Part shown: one piece after another, positions 61,003 through 64,000 of the stretch
Layout: each line of letters begins with the position of its first letter
How positions within the stretch are numbered: position 1 is the stretch's first letter
Assembly: GCF_010389155.1 (NCBI RefSeq)
Contig: NC_057761.1
Location: 45,556,213 to 45,620,212 of the forward strand
From: Erigeron canadensis
Taxonomy: Eukaryota; Streptophyta; Magnoliopsida; Asterales; Asteraceae
Direction of reading: 5' to 3'
Length of the DNA: 64,000 nt
Made by a program: the position numbers and the translations under genes
Notes under the pieces: model-generated
The model's database searches: none
What the model was told of the DNA's origin: nothing
What the model saw: the letters and a program-made list of their open reading frames with translations, nothing else

Positions 61003-61262
61003 GAGAACAGTATCCACGCGTTGCAGCGTTGATGGCAGTGGCGGTGATGTAATGGTGGCGGAGGTGGTGGCGGTGACGGGTGGTGGCGGTGGAGATTGGT
61101 GGTGGCGTTGGTAAGTAGTGAAAGTTATTAATGTATTGTGGCTATAATGTATGGTACATTATGCAATAGAATGTGTACATTGTAGAAACTTAAATGTAAT
61201 ATTGAAATTTTAAGTTTAATGTTGAAAATCAATAGTGAATTTGGTTTATAATATAGTATAGA
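61003..61262 (-). mobile_element. Helitron-like element (minus)
   Basis: On the minus strand it starts TCTATACTATATTATAAACC, a classic plant Helitron 5' end, and finishes with a CCACC/CGCC block and GCTGCAACGCGTGGATAC. The final CTRR is degraded. Confidence 0.55.
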
Positions 61263-61269
61263 TATAGAT

Positions 61270-62770
61270 AATGTGTTGAAGCAACCATGATACTACCGTG
61301 GATCTTATGGTTACAATTGCTTGTCTATTACTCTATGAGTATATATAATTGGATTTGAACATGATACGATCAAATAACAATTAATTATAATAATTTAAAC
61401 CTGTCTATAACTTGATAAGTGAACGATAAAATTGACAACCAATTAGTCGATTATATTTAGTAAGGTTGCATCGATTAACAGTGGTACTAGTCTTTATTAC
61501 TGAATTTAAGTTAATTAGTGATTATGAGAATTTGTAACTTGAATAATACAAATTAAGTGATCTTTATGACTTTGTTCAATTGTTTGGATGTTGATTTAAT
61601 ATTTACGTTTTCCAATCAAAAATATATTGTTCTTAATTTGTTCTAATGGTCAATTGCCTTGTGTGTTCCGTAAGATGGGGTTTAGAGTCTTGCAAGTGAA
61701 AGGTTTGAACAAAATGTTGTATATACTAAATACGAATTTGTTGATTGAATTGAAATAAATATTTTACATCACACTTAGAGCTCTTACAATGCCAGTGCTT
61801 GGCCCGTTCTCTACGTGCAAGGGCGGATCTCTTTATGGGCTTGAGAGGCCCCGGGGCCCTTCCGTTTTTTCAATCATTAGTGTAGTTTTAACCGTAGTTT
61901 GTTTGAAAATATATTTTTTTTAGTGTTATTTTTGTGTTCTCGTAACTTTCAGTTCCCTCTAATTATTTTTCTTAGTGTTATATCTTGGTTGTGACTGTCG
62001 GCCCTTCTACTAAATATGTCAAGATGACGTGTCCTTCAAAGTAGGACGGACACACACCACTATGTGTCACGACCACCACATGTCCTTGGCGAGTCTATCT
62101 CTCTAAAGAAAGTGGTATTTTTAAGTAATTTATTTATTGAGTGTGTAAAGATGTTCAAATGATTAGTGGTATAAGTGGTAGGCATTAAACTAGTCATGAC
62201 ATTACGAATGTCTTAAGGGCGCTGGCATATCTTTGTCTTATGTAAAGCTGATATAATCATATAATACTGATAAGAATATGTCTTTGGTGATATATGAAGA
62301 CGAAGACGCTGTAAGATGTACATGACTGGGAAATTCCATCTTGTTACTTTAATTAATGCAATTTAAAGTAAGTTGTATGTATAATAAAAATAGTGAAAGT
62401 AAGGACGCGTGGAGATTATTTTTTATCTTATGGTGCGTTCGGACTTCGGAGTTCCAACTTTCGCGCGAGTTGTTTATCATCGTTCACGGTCTTCAAAAAT
62501 ATGGTCAAACATTGTACGCCATATGCATTTCAATAATTAAGGGAGTGGTATATTTACAACAACATTTACATTTAGCCGTTCACAACAATGCATATTTTAT
62601 ACAGTTGTACTCTGTACAGTATAAGATATATATATTTGTTGTAAATGATAAAAAGTTTTTGTAGATATATCACTCCCTATTTAAATAACCATGTTACAAT
62701 GTATTACGGGAATTCTTCAGTTCTTTTAACAAATTTTAATTATACTACTATAATTATATTATACATTTAT
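61270..62770. other. Intergenic; hAT-like fragment
   Basis: CAAGGGCGGATCTCTTTATGGGCTTGAGAGGCCCCGGGGCCC from about 61819 resembles one end of a hAT element; the partner end was not found. No gene seen. Confidence 0.4.
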
Positions 62771-62774
62771 ACTA

Positions 62775-62792
62775 CTAGATTTAACCCACATG
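62775..62792 (-). mobile_element. Helitron-like 3' terminus (minus)
   Basis: Minus strand ATGTGGGTTAAATCTAG followed by T. The 5' end was not located. Confidence 0.35.
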
Positions 62793-62799
62793 TTATATG

Positions 62800-63510
62800 A
62801 AACTAACTAAAAATATAGATAAAAAATATAATAAATGATAATTATATTATTATTCATAATTTATGATATAAAAGACAGATAGATTACGATGGATGAAAAG
62901 ATAAAATTATACTTTATGAATATATAATACACGTCAAATATGTTAAAACATGACTAATGAAACATAAATAGTTATAAATCATATAAAATCTGTTTTATGA
63001 TTTTTTAAAAATATAATATAAAATACTTTTCAAAAAAAGTAAACATAATATAACAAAATTTTCTCATTTGAAAAAAATAACTATTATTGAATTAATAAAA
63101 AAAACCATAGTATAATTTATATAAACATCTTTAATCTCATATAAAAATTAAAAAAATAAATATTAATTAATTGAATTACATTTGATGATTAATATCATAG
63201 ATGACAACATAAATATAGAAATTTAAATAAATAAAAAATGACAACTCATTAAAAATCTAATGTAGCATAAAGCTAAAAATGTCATATAAGAAAAAACATA
63301 TTCTCTTATATAATATAGGGACTAGATATCAGTTTATGCAAGATTTATTATAACATTAAAATAACTATATTATAAAATGCATTATACAAATATCAATTTA
63401 ATATGAATATGTCATTTTGTATGACAAATAGAGACTGGTAGACAGACGAGGCTAGTTAAGTTGTTTCGTGTTTTTCTTTTTCCGCTTTACTCTTTGTTAT
63501 TATTTATTGG
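62800..63510. other. Very AT-rich intergenic DNA
   Basis: No gene or repeat boundary seen. Confidence 0.4.
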
Positions 63511-63511
63511 G

Positions 63512-63646
63512 TTTTGTTAAACGAAGTCGAGTTTTCGTTAAGATGTATTAATTAGTTGTACACTTATCATAAAATTAAGAGGGTGGATTTTCAATATGAA
63601 AATATACAATCTTTTTTTTATACGTGAAGCCTTAAGGGATATGTTT
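63512..63646. mobile_element. MITE copy of the family at 59254-59409
   Basis: GGGTTTTGTTAAACGAAG, ATGTATTAATTAGTTGTACA, TTTTCAATATGAAAATATAC and GAAGCCTTAAGGG match the copy at 24245-24390 in the same order. Confidence 0.55.
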
Positions 63647-63649
63647 AGC

Positions 63650-64000
63650 ATTTTCATTATTTTTATTATCTTATGTTATCTTCATTGTTAGTACATTTTG
63701 TTGTCATAAATCATAATGTATACATATATCATTGTAATCAAATTAAAATAACATTATTTATAAAAATAATATATTATTGTCACAAATTTTGTTTCATAAT
63801 TTATTTAATTAACATTATTTGTTCTTGCTATTGCCATAAGTTACTTTTATTATTGTTAGACACGCTATGTTTGTGCTTTTTAATTGTTATAAAAGTGTTA
63901 TTATTTGTATTAAAAATATATCAGCGTAATATGCTATTTATATCATTGCTACGTACATATTATGTTCGTAAAATATTATATCCTCTTTTGAAAGTGTCAT
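63650..64000. other. AT-rich window end, no gene seen
   Basis: No supported feature. Confidence 0.4.

Overview
This window is nuclear DNA of a flowering plant. Evidence: spliced genes with GT-AG introns, a TAS3 trans-acting siRNA locus, plant-type Ty3/gypsy and L1-like retroelements, a TRIM, hAT, PIF/Harbinger, CACTA-like and Helitron-like elements, tRNA-derived SINEs, and an AT-rich background. A eudicot is likely. The transposon mix (PIF ORF1, gypsy LTR style) would suit an Asteraceae genome, but the family is inference.

Layout. 1-1600: decayed PIF/Harbinger ORF1 with its terminal region. 1950-2975: 168-bp tandem duplication whose second copy is split by a 679-bp hAT element. 3300-16500: no host gene; several well-bounded MITEs (7306-8005, 9919-10066, 11852-12192), Helitron-like elements and a 1.5-kb hAT element (12517-14035) with an 8-bp target duplication. 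16872-22379 (+): six-exon alkaline/neutral invertase of the organelle-targeted type, 658 codons, apparently intact. 22911-29182 (-): three-exon gibberellin 2-oxidase, 323 codons, apparently intact, with a 5-kb transposon-filled first intron. The two genes converge with about 530 bp between their stop codons.

30278-34860: mosaic of gypsy fragments (LTR, gag, integrase) whose LTRs carry a string of near-perfect 19-bp palindromes. 34988-35755: tandem MITE units that resemble the terminal region at 1441-1600. 36652-37051: CACTA-like MITE. 37130-37590: LINE fragment. 41690-43326: large fold-back MULE-like element. 47189-48320 and 49700-53140: two L1-like LINE remnants; the second is interrupted by an 872-bp three-LTR TRIM flanked by TATGG. 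56640-56885 and 58991-59228: SINEs.

The most important non-protein feature is at about 58050-58776 on the minus strand: a TAS3 gene. It has a 3' miR390 site, two tandem tasiR-ARF 21-mers exactly in the phase set by predicted miR390 cleavage (D6 and D7), a centrally imperfect 5' miR390 site, a 31-codon ORF ending 8 nt before that site, and a TATA box. The genes visible here are linked only loosely: invertase (sucrose cleavage in organelles), GA2ox (gibberellin inactivation) and TAS3 (ARF2/3/4 silencing in auxin response) are independent loci embedded in transposon-rich DNA.
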